Assembly: GCA_030544685.1 (NCBI GenBank)
Contig: CP086683.1
Location: 1,240,001 to 1,304,000, forward strand
Origin: Pseudomonas sp. B21_DOA
GTDB lineage: Bacteria > Pseudomonadota > Gammaproteobacteria > Pseudomonadales > Pseudomonadaceae
DNA: 64,000 bases
Direction of reading: 5' to 3'
Position 1 is the first letter of the stretch. Each line of letters starts with the position of its first letter. Below the pieces are notes generated by a model. The model searched no databases, was not told the DNA's origin, and saw only the letters and a program-made list of their open reading frames with translations. This document shows positions 1-9,717 of the stretch, one piece after another. Made by a program: the position numbers and the translations under genes.

Positions 1-1280
1 TGATGATGGGCGCGGCGATCATCGTTGCGGTGTCCGGTGTCGATAAAGGCGTGCGGGTGATGTCCGACATCAACATGCTGCTGGCCTGCGGGCTGCTGCT
101 GTTCGTGTTGTTTGCCGGGCCGACGCAGCACCTGCTCAACACCCTGATCCAGAACGTCGGCGACTACCTCGGCGCGTTGCCGATGAAGAGCTTCGATCTT
201 TACGCCTACGATAAACCGAGCGACTGGCTCGGTGGCTGGACCGTGTTCTACTGGGCCTGGTGGATCGCTTGGTCGCCGTTCGTGGGCCTGTTCATCGCGC
301 GGATTTCCCGTGGCCGCACCATCCGTGAATTCGTCTTCGGCGTGCTGTTGATTCCGCTCGGTTTCACCCTGGCGTGGATGTCGATCTTCGGCAATAGCGC
401 CTTGGATCAAGTGCTCAACCACGGCATGAGCGCGCTGGGTATGTCGGCCATCGATAATCCGTCGATGAGCATTTATCTGCTGCTGGAAACCTATCCGTGG
501 AGCAAGACCGTCATTGCCGTGACGGTGTTCATCAGCTTCGTGTTCTTCGTGACGTCTGCGGATTCCGGCACCGTGGTGCTCTCGACCCTGTCGGCCAAGG
601 GCGGCAACCCGGATGAAGACGGGCCGAAATGGCTGCGGGTGTTCTGGGGCGCAATGACCGCGCTTATCACCAGTGCGCTGCTGTTCTCCGGCAGCATTGA
701 TGCGCTGAAGTCGGCGGTGGTGCTGACGTCGTTGCCGTTCTCGTTGATTCTGCTGCTGATGATGTGGGGCCTGCACAAGGCGTTCTATCTGGAATCGCAG
801 AAGCAGATCGCGCAGCTGCATTCGCTGGCGCCGGTCTCCGGTTCGCGGCGTGGCACCGGCGGCTGGCGCCAGCGCCTGAGTCAGGCCGTGCACTTCCCGT
901 CCCGCGACGAGGTGTACCGCTTCATGGAAAGCACGGTGCGTCCGGCGATCGAGGAAGTGACCGCCGTGTTCGTCGAAAAAGGCCTGCACGTGGTCACTCA
1001 GCCGGATCCGGCGCATGACAACGTCAGCCTGGAAATCGGCCACGGCGAGCAGCATCCGTTCATCTATCAGGTACAGATGCGCGGCTACTTCACGCCATCG
1101 TTCGCGCGCGGCGGCATGGGTTCCAAGCAACTCAACAATCGTCGCTACTACCGCGCCGAAGTGCACTTGAGCGAGGGCAGTCAGGACTACGATCTGGTCG
1201 GCTACACCAAAGAGCAGATCATCAACGACATCCTCGACCAGTACGAACGGCACATGCAGTTCCTGCATCTGGTGCGTTGA
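1..1280 (+). CDS. betT: BCCT-family choline transporter, C-terminal part (start lies before the window)
   Basis: Inner-membrane transporter for choline or a related quaternary amine, usually feeding glycine betaine synthesis. About 426 codons are visible. The first ~260 residues hold several hydrophobic helices, including the tryptophan-rich BCCT signature GWTVFYWAWWIAWSPFVG near position 235. The last ~150 residues are a hydrophilic cytoplasmic tail, which is typical of BetT-type BCCT proteins and is linked to osmotic control in that group. The reading frame is open to the window edge, so the true start is upstream. The family is clear; choline rather than carnitine or betaine is inferred from the long tail. 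Confidence 0.85.
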   Translation, partial: MMGAAIIVAVSGVDKGVRVMSDINMLLACGLLLFVLFAGPTQHLLNTLIQNVGDYLGALPMKSFDLYAYDKPSDWLGGWTVFYWAWWIAWSPFVGLFIARISRGRTIREFVFGVLLIPLGFTLAWMSIFGNSALDQVLNHGMSALGMSAIDNPSMSIYLLLETYPWSKTVIAVTVFISFVFFVTSADSGTVVLSTLSAKGGNPDEDGPKWLRVFWGAMTALITSALLFSGSIDALKSAVVLTSLPFSLILLLMMWGLHKAFYLESQKQIAQLHSLAPVSGSRRGTGGWRQRLSQAVHFPSRDEVYRFMESTVRPAIEEVTAVFVEKGLHVVTQPDPAHDNVSLEIGHGEQHPFIYQVQMRGYFTPSFARGGMGSKQLNNRRYYRAEVHLSEGSQDYDLVGYTKEQIINDILDQYERHMQFLHLVR

Positions 1281-1288
1281 TCCAACGG

Positions 1289-1324
1289 CTGAGCGCCGAG
1301 ACGTTTTTACGCCTCGGCGCTCAG
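1289..1324. terminator. Hairpin between convergent genes
   Basis: A near-perfect stem CTGAGCGCCGAG / CTCGGCGCTCAG encloses a short T-rich loop just after the betT stop codon and overlaps the stop of the convergent small gene. There is no clean T tract outside the stem, so termination is a reasonable but unproven role. Confidence 0.5.
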
Positions 1325-1567
1325 CACCATGAACAACACCATTGCCGCCATCGGCACGCCGAATACCGCACTGCCAATCGCTATTTCCGACCCTACGGAC
1401 TGGCCGGCATGCACCACCCCCACCGTGCCATTAATCACCGTCAACGCCAGCCACAGGGCGGCGAAGCCGAAGGCCATGGTCTGGCGGCTGAAGCCGATGC
1501 GCTCGCCGATGTAGAGCATCAGGGCGAGCAGGATCAGGCCGAAGAAGATGATGATGGCGGTGTGCAT
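1307..1567 (-). CDS. Small hypothetical inner-membrane protein (86 aa)
   Basis: I do not recognise a named family. The protein is almost entirely hydrophobic, with three likely membrane helices at about residues 3-21, 30-51 and 66-83 and a short charged loop (GERIGFSRQ) after the first. It is convergent with betT and followed by an intergenic REP pair. The start gives a clean N-terminal helix. Composition matches the surrounding genes, so it is probably a genuine small membrane protein, function unknown. Confidence 0.6.
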   Translation of the reverse strand: MHTAIIIFFGLILLALMLYIGERIGFSRQTMAFGFAALWLALTVINGTVGVVHAGQSVGSEIAIGSAVFGVPMAAMVLFMVLSAEA

Positions 1568-1600
1568 GAGTGTGCCTGCGGGTTATGCGGTGTTTGATCG

Positions 1601-1700
1601 GGCCCTTCGCGGGCAAGCCCGCTCCCACAGGTTTTTGGTTGAATACAAAATTTCTGAAACACGCAAATCCCTGTGGGAGCGGGCTTGCCCGCGAAGGGCC
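1601..1700. repeat. Paired inverted REP element (CCCTTCGCGGGCAAGCCCGC type)
   Basis: Two REP units face each other (CCTTCGCGGGCAAGCCCGCT ... GCGGGCTTGCCCGCGAAGG) around an AT-richer spacer of about 40 nt. This is a typical Pseudomonas BIME-like pair between a small gene and lacI-type regulator ends. Confidence 0.85.
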
Positions 1701-1748
1701 ACTTCGGTGTCCTTTAGAGCATAGTCAATCCAGCCTCCGTCATATTCA

Positions 1749-2810
1749 TCAGGTGCTTTCGCGTTCTATGACTTGGCACTGCAGCAGGTTCAGCCGCTGC
1801 ACCTCGTCGCTCGGCAACACGCCAAGGCTTTCCAGCACGCGTGTTGCGGCGAGTACACCAATCTCCAGTGCCGGTGGTTTGATCGTGCTCAGACTTGGCA
1901 AAAGCATCTCGGCGAACGGGTAATCGCCGAAGCCAAGAACGGCGCAATCTTCGGGGATTTTCAAACCTGCGCGTTGCCCGGCGAGCAGGCCGCCGGCGGC
2001 GAGGTTGTCGTTGGCGAAGATGATCGCGTCGGGGCGTGGTGAGGCATTCATCAGGGCGTCCATCGCCTGTTTGCCGGCCTCGAATGGCGCGCGATCAGCG
2101 TCAGGGGCGTAGACCCAGGGTTCCAGGCCGGATTCTTTTAAAGTCGCCGCGTAACCATCGCGACGTTCCAGCGCGCTGAAATCACCCGGTGCGCTGTTCT
2201 GCACGAAGGCGATACGTTGGTAGCCTTTTTCCAGCAGATGTTTTGCCGCCGTCACACCCACTTCAAAATGCGAAAAACCGATCTGCATCGGCTCACGTTC
2301 CGGCTGGAAATCCCATGTTTCAATCACCGGAATATCTGCCTCGGCGATCATCTTTTCCGTGCCGGCACTGTGAAAGTGACTGGTCAGTACCAACGCCGCC
2401 GGCGACCAGCCGAGAAACGCACGCACGGCATTTTCTTCTTGTTCAGTGCTGAAGTAACTCGACGCCAGCAACAGCTGATAGCCATGGCGGCTAAGCGTAT
2501 CGCTGAAGCCTTGAATGGTATTGGCGAAGATCGGCCCGGAAATGTTCGGGATCACCATGCCGACGATTTTCCCTCGTGCCGAGGCCAGCCCGCCGGCAAC
2601 CAGATTCGGTACATAGCCCAACTCCGTCACCACCGCCGCAATGCGCTCGCGGCGCTCGGGCGAAACCTGCTCCGGCTGGTTGAAGTAGCGTGACACGGTG
2701 ATCGCTGAAACCCCGGCCTCGCGCGCGACGGCATTCAGGGTCACGCGTCCGGCGCCACGGCGTTTGCGGGGTTTTTCTTCGCTCAAGGCGCCATCCCTCT
2801 TAAAAACCAA
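1749..2810 (-). CDS. LacI/GalR-family transcriptional repressor
   Basis: 353-aa DNA-binding regulator. The helix-turn-helix lies at about residues 22-46 (LNAVAREAGVSAITVSRYF) and is followed by the hinge helix (LVAGGLASARG) that reads the centre of a palindromic operator. The rest is a periplasmic-binding-protein-like effector domain (about residues 65-340). It is divergent from the TonB receptor gene, and a perfect 14-bp palindrome lies between the two starts, so it probably represses both. It resembles gluconate-type GntR regulators of Pseudomonas, but the effector cannot be told from sequence. Confidence 0.85.
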   Translation of the reverse strand: MVFKRDGALSEEKPRKRRGAGRVTLNAVAREAGVSAITVSRYFNQPEQVSPERRERIAAVVTELGYVPNLVAGGLASARGKIVGMVIPNISGPIFANTIQGFSDTLSRHGYQLLLASSYFSTEQEENAVRAFLGWSPAALVLTSHFHSAGTEKMIAEADIPVIETWDFQPEREPMQIGFSHFEVGVTAAKHLLEKGYQRIAFVQNSAPGDFSALERRDGYAATLKESGLEPWVYAPDADRAPFEAGKQAMDALMNASPRPDAIIFANDNLAAGGLLAGQRAGLKIPEDCAVLGFGDYPFAEMLLPSLSTIKPPALEIGVLAATRVLESLGVLPSDEVQRLNLLQCQVIEREST

Positions 2811-2832
2811 ATCGCATATAAAAGTAATTTTT

Positions 2833-2869
2833 CAGTATTGGACGCTCTATGTGCGGCTTGCCAATACTG
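2833..2869. promoter_or_regulatory. Inverted repeat CAGTATTGG / CCAATACTG in divergent promoter region
   Basis: Nine-base arms separated by 19 bases (2833-2841 and 2861-2869), lying just left of the LacI-type palindrome. It could be a second regulator site or an RNA hairpin in the receptor leader; nothing decides between these. Confidence 0.4.
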
Positions 2870-2873
2870 GCGA

Positions 2874-2887
2874 TGTTAGCGCTAACA
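2874..2887. promoter_or_regulatory. LacI-family operator (TGTTAGCGCTAACA)
   Basis: A perfect 14-bp palindrome with the central CG step usual for LacI/GalR operators. It lies 64 bp from the regulator start and 105 bp from the TonB receptor start, placed to control both genes. Confidence 0.7.
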
Positions 2888-2991
2888 AAGCGCGCTGTCT
2901 GCTACTCGCTCGAGCGAATGCCCAAGACACCGATTCAGGCGTTGTCGTCGCAGAACGGCAGCGGTTAAGGGCCAATTTCGAGCGGGCAAAC

Positions 2992-5216
2992 ATGCACAAT
3001 ATTCCTGGGGCGACACACACACTGGCGCAGTCGATTCGCGCTGCAGGCTGGTTATTCACGGGATTGGCGGCGCTGTCGTTGCCCAACGCATTTGCTGCCG
3101 AGAGCAGTGATCAAGAGCCGACACTCAAATCCGTGACCGTTACGGCCACGCGCCGCGAAGAGTCGTTGCAAAAAGTGCCGGTGGCGGTCTCGGTGATCGA
3201 TGGCGAGCAGCTTGAGCGTGACAACCGCAACGGCGTGGCGAGCATCGTCCAGCAAGTGCCGTCGCTGAATTTCCGTACCGGCGCTTCGAACAAGGACCCC
3301 TCATTGTTCGTGCGCGGCGTCGGTACGATTTCCACCTCGCCGGGCGTCGAGCCGACCGTGGCGACGGTGATCGATGGCGTGGTGTATGCGCGGCCGGGTC
3401 AGTCCACGCTCGATCTGCTGGATCTGAAACGCGTCGAAGTATTGCGTGGCCCGCAAGGGACGTTGTTTGGCAAGAACGCTTCGGCCGGTGTACTCAACAT
3501 CACCAGCAAGGCGCCGACCGCTGAGACCCACGGCTACATTGATCAGTCGTACTACAGCGGCAACGAAAGCCGCACCCGTTTCGGCATCGGCGGCAGCCTG
3601 ATACCGGACACGTTGAAAGGCTCGATCAGTACGCTGTTCGGCACCTACGACGGCAATGTCGACAACCAACACAACGGTCAGGAGGTCAACGGTTACAACC
3701 ATCGCGGGGTGCGCGGCAAACTCGAATTCACCCCGAATGACGACGTCACCTTCACCCTGATCGCTGACTACATGCAGTCCCACGACGACGCGCCCAATGG
3801 CGTCGTCAGCCAGGCGCTGACGCCGGCCTTCGCCAACGCGCTCAGTCCGGTGAATGCGACCAGCCACAATCGCGATATCAACACCGATACCCGCTCTCAC
3901 ATCGAGGACGTCAACAAAGGCCTGTCCGGCCAGCTCGACTGGCAATTGGGCGATTACACCCTGACGTCGATCACCGCATGGCGCGGCTGGGACAACACCC
4001 AGTATCAGGATGGCGATCGCCTTGGCACCGTGACCGCCGCGTTTCCCGGCACGGCGGACAAGGGCGATCTGGCTTTCGACCAATACTCGCAAGAGCTGCG
4101 TCTGGCCTCGCCGAAAGGCGAGTTTCTTGAGTACGTCGGCGGCCTGTTCTACATGCATGGCAAGGACGACGAGACCTATCAGCGCACCCTCACCACGACC
4201 GCTCGCACTGACCGTGGTGTCGCCGATTACAGCACCACCAATGACAGCCACGCGGTGTTTGGCGAGAGCACGCTGAACTTCACTTCGGACTTTCGCGGCA
4301 TCGCCGGCCTGCGCTATACCCACGACGATCTGGAATACGATCACCGCCGCGTTTCCACGTCGGCGACCACGGTCAGCGGCATTCAACCGGCGACCAGCAG
4401 CTCAGGCTCGGTGGACGAAGATGGCTGGTCCGGCCGCCTCGGTTTGCAGTACGACCTGAGCGATACCGTCACCACTTACCTGACCTATTCGCGCGGTTAC
4501 AAAGGCCCGGCCTACAACGTGTTCTTCAACATGCAACCGCGCGATACCGAAGCGCTGAAACCGGAGACGTCCAACACCTGGGAGGCGGGGATCAAAGCCA
4601 CTTCCTGGAACAATCGCCTGACCACCAACCTGACGATCTTCCACAGCGAGTACGACAACTATCAGGCGAACTTTTTCGACACCGTCGCCGGGCAAGTGGT
4701 GACGCGGTTGATCAACGCCGGCAGCGTCACCAGTGAAGGCGTCGAACTCGACTACGCCCTGCAAGCCACCCAGCAACTGAAGTTCTCCGGCGCACTGGCC
4801 TATACCCGCGCACGCATCGACGAGTTCGCTTGCCCGGCCGGCGCGGCGGCGTCGTGCAACGTCAACGGCAAACCTCTGCCATTCAGCCCGGACTGGAAAG
4901 CTACGTGCGTGCCGACTACACCATCCCGCTGGACAACGGTCTCGATATCGAACTGGGCACCGACTACAGCTGGCAAAGCGAAGTGCAGTACGACATCAGC
5001 CAGAACCCCGATACCAAACAGGGCGCCTATGGGCTGTGGAACGCCAGCGTCGCCCTGGCCGATTACAGCAATGGCTGGCGCGTCGCGCTGCTCGGCAAGA
5101 ACCTCGCCGACAAGTCCTATTCGCCATTGCTGGCCAGCGGCGGCAGCTACATCTATCGCGCCGTGCCACGGGATGACGAACGCTACTTCGGCGTGCAACT
5201 GCGCAAGGATTTCTGA
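2992..5216 (+). CDS. TonB-dependent outer-membrane receptor (single-base frameshift near 4897)
   Basis: Outer-membrane importer of a scarce ligand. It starts at the ATG at 2992, giving a signal peptide (AALSLPNAFAAES cleavage region). The plug domain follows (about residues 55-165: ESLQKVPVAVSVIDG, FVRGVGTIS, VEVLRGPQGTLFGKNASAG), then a beta-barrel. The frame breaks after ...FSPDW at 4896; the remaining ~105 residues, ending GVQLRKDF, continue one frame back to a stop at 5214. Adding one A to the AAA run at 4897-4899 restores a 741-aa protein. It lies one base before the monooxygenase gene, so the two probably form an operon under the LacI regulator. The ligand is unknown. Confidence 0.85.
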
Positions 5217-5217
5217 G

Positions 5218-6537
5218 ATGAGCAAGCAGATGAAACTCGGTGCGTTTCTCATGGCCACCGGGCATCACGTAGCGGCGTGGCGTCATCCGGATGTGCCGGC
5301 GAATGCGGGGCTGGATTTCGCCCATTACAAACGTCTGGCACAGATCGCCGAAGCGGCAAAGTTCGATGCGCTGTTTGTCGCCGACAGCGTCGCCGCACCG
5401 ACCGATGACATCGCCAGCCGCATGGCGCGCTCCGATCACTTCGAGCCGCTGACCTTGCTCTCGGCACTGAGTGCATTGACCGAGCACATCGGCCTGATTG
5501 CCACAGCCACCACCAGTTACAACGAGCCGTACCACGTGGCGCGCAAGTTTGCTTCGCTCGATCATTTGTCGGGCGGACGTGCCGGATGGAATCTGGTGAC
5601 TTCGGACAACGCCGCCGAGGCGCTGAATTTTGGCCGCGATGCACACATCGGCCATGCCGAACGCTACAGCCGTGCCCGCGAATTTCATCAGGTGGTTACC
5701 GGGCTCTGGGACAGTTGGGAGGACGATGCCTTCCACCGCGACAAGGCCAGCGGCGCCTATTACCACCCGCATAAGCTGCACGTGCTCGACCATGTCGGTG
5801 AACATTTCCGGGTCAAAGGCCCGCTGAATGTCGCGCGCTCGCCGCAGGGACAACCGGTGATTGTTCAGGCCGGATCTTCCGAGGCGGGGCGGGAGTTGGC
5901 CGCACAAACCGCTGAAGTGGTGTTCACCGCGCAGACTTCGTTGGCCGCCGCACAGGCGTTTTATGCTGATATCAAGGGACGCTTGGCCAGGTTCGGGCGC
6001 AGCACCGATTCGCTGAAAATCATGCCCGGTGTGTTTGTCGTGGTCGGTGCCAGCGAGGCTGAAGCGCAGGAAAAATGTGAAACGTTTCAGCAATTGGTCG
6101 AACCGGAGGTGGGCGTCGCGCTGCTTGGGCGTATGCTGGGCAACTTCGATTTATCGAAGTACCCGCTGGACGGCCCTCTGCCAGAGTTGCCGCTAACTGA
6201 CAGCGGCCAGCGGAGCCGACAGAAACTGCTGACTGAGCTGGCGGGGCGGGAGAATCTGACCCTCGCCGAACTCGGGCGCAGGATCGCTGGCGGACGTGGG
6301 CATTACAGCTTGGTCGGGACGCCGGCGCAGATTGCCGATCGCCTGCAGGAATGGTTCGAGCAAGGCGCAGCGGATGGCTTCAACGTGCTGGTGCCGCACC
6401 TGCCGGGCGGGCTGGAAGATTTCGCCAGTGGCGTGGTACCGGAACTGCAACGGCGTGGCTTGTTCAGAACTGAATATGAAGGCCGCACGTTGCGGCAGAA
6501 CCTGGGGCTCGCCCGACCTGTAAACCGCTTCGCATGA
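5218..6537 (+). CDS. LLM-class flavin-dependent monooxygenase (NtaA/SnaA/DszA type)
   Basis: 439-aa FMN-dependent oxygenase of the bacterial luciferase superfamily, similar in layout to nitrilotriacetate, pristinamycin and dibenzothiophene-sulfone monooxygenases. Visible features: KLGAFLMATGHHVAAWRHP at the N terminus, the DHLSGGRAGWNLVTS segment near residue 120, and a C-terminal GTPAQIADRLQEWFEQG block typical of the family. It starts two bases after the receptor stop, so it is probably co-transcribed. Next to a TonB receptor, an aldo-keto reductase and taurine genes, oxidation of an imported organosulfur or similar compound is plausible, but the substrate is unknown. Confidence 0.85.
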   Translation: MSKQMKLGAFLMATGHHVAAWRHPDVPANAGLDFAHYKRLAQIAEAAKFDALFVADSVAAPTDDIASRMARSDHFEPLTLLSALSALTEHIGLIATATTSYNEPYHVARKFASLDHLSGGRAGWNLVTSDNAAEALNFGRDAHIGHAERYSRAREFHQVVTGLWDSWEDDAFHRDKASGAYYHPHKLHVLDHVGEHFRVKGPLNVARSPQGQPVIVQAGSSEAGRELAAQTAEVVFTAQTSLAAAQAFYADIKGRLARFGRSTDSLKIMPGVFVVVGASEAEAQEKCETFQQLVEPEVGVALLGRMLGNFDLSKYPLDGPLPELPLTDSGQRSRQKLLTELAGRENLTLAELGRRIAGGRGHYSLVGTPAQIADRLQEWFEQGAADGFNVLVPHLPGGLEDFASGVVPELQRRGLFRTEYEGRTLRQNLGLARPVNRFA

Positions 6538-6546
6538 TTGATGGGG

Positions 6547-6686
6547 CCTTTGTGGTGAGGGATTTATCCCCGTTCGGCTGCGAAGCAGTCGTAAAACCAG
6601 CGCACTCGGTACACCTGATTCACCTAGGTTTCAGGTTTTGGGGCGGCTTTGCCACCCATCGGGGATAAATCCCCTCGCCACAAAGG
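6547..6686. repeat. 140-bp MITE-like inverted repeat
   Basis: The ends CCTTTGTGG (6547-6555) and CCACAAAGG (6678-6686) are inverted. Inside them, GGGATTTATCCCC / GGGGATAAATCCCC also face each other, with a GCGAAGCAGTCGTAAAACCAG core. The element fills the gap between the monooxygenase and reductase genes. Confidence 0.75.
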
Positions 6687-6729
6687 TGTCCGGTTTCTGA
6701 TGACTAAAAGACAGACAAGAGAGGATTCG

Positions 6730-7767
6730 ATGACTTACACCGCTGCCGAAAACCGCTATGACTCCATTCCCTACCGCCGCGTCGGCCGCAGCGGTCTGGT
6801 GCTGCCGGCCTTGTCACTGGGGCTGTGGCACAACTTTGGTGACAGCACACCGATCTACACCCAGCGCGCCTTGCTGCGCACGGCGTTCGATCTGGGCATC
6901 AACCATTTCGATCTGGCCAACAACTATGGCCCGCCCTACGGCAGCGCCGAGATCAATTTCGGTCGCCTGCTGCGCGAGGACTTCAAGCAATATCGCGACG
7001 AGCTGATCATCTCCAGCAAGGCCGGTTGGGACATGTGGCCCGGCCCTTACGGCCAGGGCGGCGGTTCGCGTAAATACGTGCTGGCCAGCCTCGACCAGAG
7101 CCTGCAACGCCTCGGCCTCGACTATGTGGATATCTTCTATTCGCACCGCTTCGACCCGGACACCCCGCTGGAAGAAACCGCCAGCGCCCTCGCCACCGCT
7201 GTGCAGCAGGGCAAGGCGCTGTACATCGGCATCTCGTCCTATTCCGGAGTGAAAACCCGCGAAATGGCCGCGCTCCTGAAAGAGTGGAAGGTGCCGCTGT
7301 TGATCCATCAACCGGCGTACAACCTGCTCAATCGCTGGGTGGAAAAGGATTTGCTCGATACCACCGATGAGCTCGGCACGGGCGTGATCGCTTTCACTCC
7401 GCTGGCGCAAGGTCTGCTTACCGACAAGTACCTCAACGGCGTGCCAGCGGATGCGCGAGTCAATCGCCCGGGCGGCGGTTCGTTGCAGGCTTCGCACTTG
7501 TCCGAAGCAAACATTGCTCACGTGCGAGCGTTGAACGAGATCGCCCAGCGTCGCGGCCAGAGTCTGGCGCAACTGGCACTGGCGTGGACGCTGCGTGATC
7601 CACGAGTGACCTCGGCGTTGATCGGCGCGAGCCGGCCGGGGCAGATCATCGAGAACGTGGGGGCGTTGAAGAATCTGGATTTCAGCGCTGAAGAGCTGGC
7701 GGAGATCGACCGGTTTGCCCAGGAGGGCGGGATCAATCTTTGGGAGAAGCCTTCGACAGCCGAATAA
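6730..7767 (+). CDS. Aldo/keto reductase (YghZ-like, AKR family)
   Basis: 345-aa NADPH-dependent reductase. The chosen ATG follows a GAGAGGA ribosome site; an upstream in-frame start would run through the repeat and is rejected. It has the catalytic Asp61 and Tyr66 (GINHFDLANNYGPPYG), the catalytic Lys in IISSKAGWDMW, and a C-terminal NADP-binding ALIGASRPGQIIENV. The GPPYGSAE insertion is typical of YghZ-like enzymes (reductases of glyceraldehyde-3-phosphate or methylglyoxal-like aldehydes). It sits downstream of the monooxygenase but is separated by a repeat, so co-transcription is uncertain. Its substrate here is unknown. Confidence 0.85.
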   Translation: MTYTAAENRYDSIPYRRVGRSGLVLPALSLGLWHNFGDSTPIYTQRALLRTAFDLGINHFDLANNYGPPYGSAEINFGRLLREDFKQYRDELIISSKAGWDMWPGPYGQGGGSRKYVLASLDQSLQRLGLDYVDIFYSHRFDPDTPLEETASALATAVQQGKALYIGISSYSGVKTREMAALLKEWKVPLLIHQPAYNLLNRWVEKDLLDTTDELGTGVIAFTPLAQGLLTDKYLNGVPADARVNRPGGGSLQASHLSEANIAHVRALNEIAQRRGQSLAQLALAWTLRDPRVTSALIGASRPGQIIENVGALKNLDFSAEELAEIDRFAQEGGINLWEKPSTAE

Positions 7768-7778
7768 GCCGCTGAGAG

Positions 7779-7888
7779 GATCGTTCCCACGCTCTGCGTG
7801 GGAATGCCGCCGGGACGCTCCGCGTCCCATCTAAAGCCGAACGCGGAGCGTCCGTTGATGCATTCCCACGCAGAGCGAGGGAACGATC
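7779..7888. repeat. GATCGTTCCCACGC-type inverted repeat, copy 1
   Basis: An element of about 110 bp whose ends GATCGTTCCCACGCTCTGCG and CGCAGAGCGAGGGAACGATC are inverted, with an inner GGACGCTCCGCG / CGCGGAGCGTCC stem. A second copy lies at 11641-11744, so the two copies flank the tau operon. Confidence 0.85.
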
Positions 7889-7896
7889 ATCAGCTA

Positions 7897-8739
7897 TCAC
7901 TTGAAGAACGGCACATCCCCCAACACTGTCGCCCGCTGCATCACCCGCCGCGCCGGGCGGTAATCGTCCACCGCGTAATGCTGGGTCACGCGGTTATCCC
8001 AGAAGGCGATGTCGTCTTTCTGCCAGCGCCAGCGGATAGTGAATTCCGGCCGGGTCGCGTGGGCGAACAGAAACTTCAGGATCGCCTCGCTCTCGGTTTC
8101 CGAGAGCTCGTTGATTTTCGAGGTGAACCCTTCACTGACGAACAGCGAGCGCCGTCCGCTGACCGGATGGGTGCGAATCAGCGGGTGCGACAGCGGTGGA
8201 TTCTTGCGTCGTGCCTCTTCCCACTGCGCCAGCGCTTCAGGCGTGTTGCCGTAGCGCTCGAGCGGAAACGAACGAGTGAAATCGTGGGTGGCGGTGAGGC
8301 CTTCGAGCAGGCTTTTCATCGGCGCCGACAACGCTTCATACGCAGCAATCCCGCTGGCCCACAGCGTGTCGCCACCGAACTCCGGTAGCAACTTGGCGCT
8401 GAGCACCGCGCCCATTGCCGGCGTCGGCAGGAAGGTCACGTCGGTGTGCCAGATTGCGTTGTCGCGCACGTCGGTGACCGCGGTGTCGAGGATCAGCACT
8501 TCCGGTTGTTCCGGCACGTTCGGGTAGATCGGATGAATGTGCAGGTCGCCGAAATAATGCGCGAAGCGCGCCTGCTGTGCCGGCTCGATCGGCTGGTTGC
8601 GAAAGAACAGCACCTGATATTTGAGCAACGCCTGCTCGATGGCGTCGCGGTGCTCCAGGCTCAGCGGCTGGCTGATGTCGACGCCGCTGATCTGCGCACC
8701 GAGGGCCGAGCTTAACGGGGTGATGTTGAGGGTGCTCAT
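7897..8739 (-). CDS. tauD: Taurine dioxygenase TauD
   Basis: 280-aa Fe(II)/2-oxoglutarate dioxygenase. It hydroxylates taurine so that it falls apart into sulfite and aminoacetaldehyde. The iron ligands are His98 and Asp100 (WHTDVTF) and His254 ([10 protein letters not shown]), with the 2-oxoglutarate-binding Arg in [11 protein letters not shown]-terminal VLFFRNQPI is also typical. It is the last gene of the tauABCD operon, read leftwards, and is separated from tauC by a 145-bp gap holding a REP pair. Expression is expected under sulfate limitation. Confidence 0.93.
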   Translation of the reverse strand: MSTLNITPLSSALGAQISGVDISQPLSLEHRDAIEQALLKYQVLFFRNQPIEPAQQARFAHYFGDLHIHPIYPNVPEQPEVLILDTAVTDVRDNAIWHTDVTFLPTPAMGAVLSAKLLPEFGGDTLWASGIAAYEALSAPMKSLLEGLTATHDFTRSFPLERYGNTPEALAQWEEARRKNPPLSHPLIRTHPVSGRRSLFVSEGFTSKINELSETESEAILKFLFAHATRPEFTIRWRWQKDDIAFWDNRVTQHYAVDDYRPARRVMQRATVLGDVPFFK

Positions 8740-8772
8740 GGTCGTTCTCTTCGAATTCGGAGTGTCATGCTT

Positions 8773-8866
8773 TTGTGGGAGCGAGCCTGCTCGCGAATGC
8801 AGAGTGTCAGGCGACAGTGCAGTGACTGATCTGACGCTTTCGCGAGCAGGCTCGCTCTCACAGGGG
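8773..8866. repeat. Paired inverted REP element between tauC and tauD
   Basis: TGTGGGAGCGAGCCTGCTCG and CGCGAGCAGGCTCGCTCTCA face each other across a spacer of about 45 nt. Lying inside an operon, the hairpins could set different mRNA stability for tauABC and tauD. Confidence 0.85.
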
Positions 8867-8883
8867 AATTTTCACAAATCGAT

Positions 8884-9717
8884 TTAGTGCGCCTGGCCGT
8901 GCCATGGCACGAGTTTGCGCTGCAGGGCACGCAAGCCCATTTCCATGGCGAAGGCGATCAGGGCGATGACCAGAATCCCCAGCACCACCACGTCGGTGAC
9001 CAGAAATTGCGCCGCCGACTGCACCATGAAGCCCAGGCCGCTGGTGGCCGCGATCAGTTCAGCGGCGACGAGCGTCGACCAGCCGACGCCCAGACCAATG
9101 CGCACGCCGGTGAGAATGTCCGGCAGAGCGCTCGGCAAAATCACATGACGAATCAACTGCACGCGCGTCGCACCCAACGACTGCGCCGCGCGCAGTTTTG
9201 CCGGATCAACGGTGCGCACACCCGTTGCAGTGGCGATGGCAATCGGCGCGAAAATCGCCAGATAGATCAGTAGCACTTTCGACAACTCGCCGATCCCGCA
9301 CCAGATCACGATCAGCGGCAGATACGCCAGCGGCGGGATCGGGCGGTAGAACTCGATCAGCGGATCGAGGACACCACGGGCGATGCGATTGGCGCCGATG
9401 GCAATGCCCACCGGCACGGCGGTCAGAATCGCAAAAGCGAGGCCCAGACCGATGCGGCTGAGGCTGGCGCCCAGGTGCTGCCACAGCGTCGAATCCATGT
9501 ATCCCGAGGTCGCGAGTAACCAGCCTTTTTGCAGCACGGCAGAAGGCGGTGGCAAGAACAACGGTTCGATCACGCCGGTCGCGGTCACCGCCCACCAGAT
9601 CGCCAAGAGGCCGAACAGCGTCAGCAGGCTGATCCAGCGAGTGCTGAGGCTGCGGCGCACCGGGATGCTCACCGAAGGTGTTTTCACCGCCGCAGCGGAA
9701 ACGTCGTAACTGCTCAT
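8884..9717 (-). CDS. tauC: Taurine ABC transporter permease TauC
   Basis: 277-aa inner-membrane permease of the SsuC/TauC type. It has about six membrane helices and the ATPase-contact EAA loop around [20 protein letters not shown]. The start overlaps the end of tauB by four bases, so translation is probably coupled. It passes taurine delivered by TauA, powered by TauB. Confidence 0.92.
   Translation of the reverse strand: MSSYDVSAAAVKTPSVSIPVRRSLSTRWISLLTLFGLLAIWWAVTATGVIEPLFLPPPSAVLQKGWLLATSGYMDSTLWQHLGASLSRIGLGLAFAILTAVPVGIAIGANRIARGVLDPLIEFYRPIPPLAYLPLIVIWCGIGELSKVLLIYLAIFAPIAIATATGVRTVDPAKLRAAQSLGATRVQLIRHVILPSALPDILTGVRIGLGVGWSTLVAAELIAATSGLGFMVQSAAQFLVTDVVVLGILVIALIAFAMEMGLRALQRKLVPWHGQAH

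Noticed and set aside
3301..4386. A 361-codon frame antisense to the TonB receptor
   Set aside because: Low-complexity Val/Ala/Gly-rich translation typical of antisense shadow; the receptor strand has clear family motifs.
2698..6537. A continuous 1279-codon frame that appears to fuse the TonB receptor and the monooxygenase
   Set aside because: The region 4900-5217 in this frame is nonsense, while the true receptor ending lies in another frame. The monooxygenase has its own ATG at 5218. The fusion is a by-product of a one-base loss.
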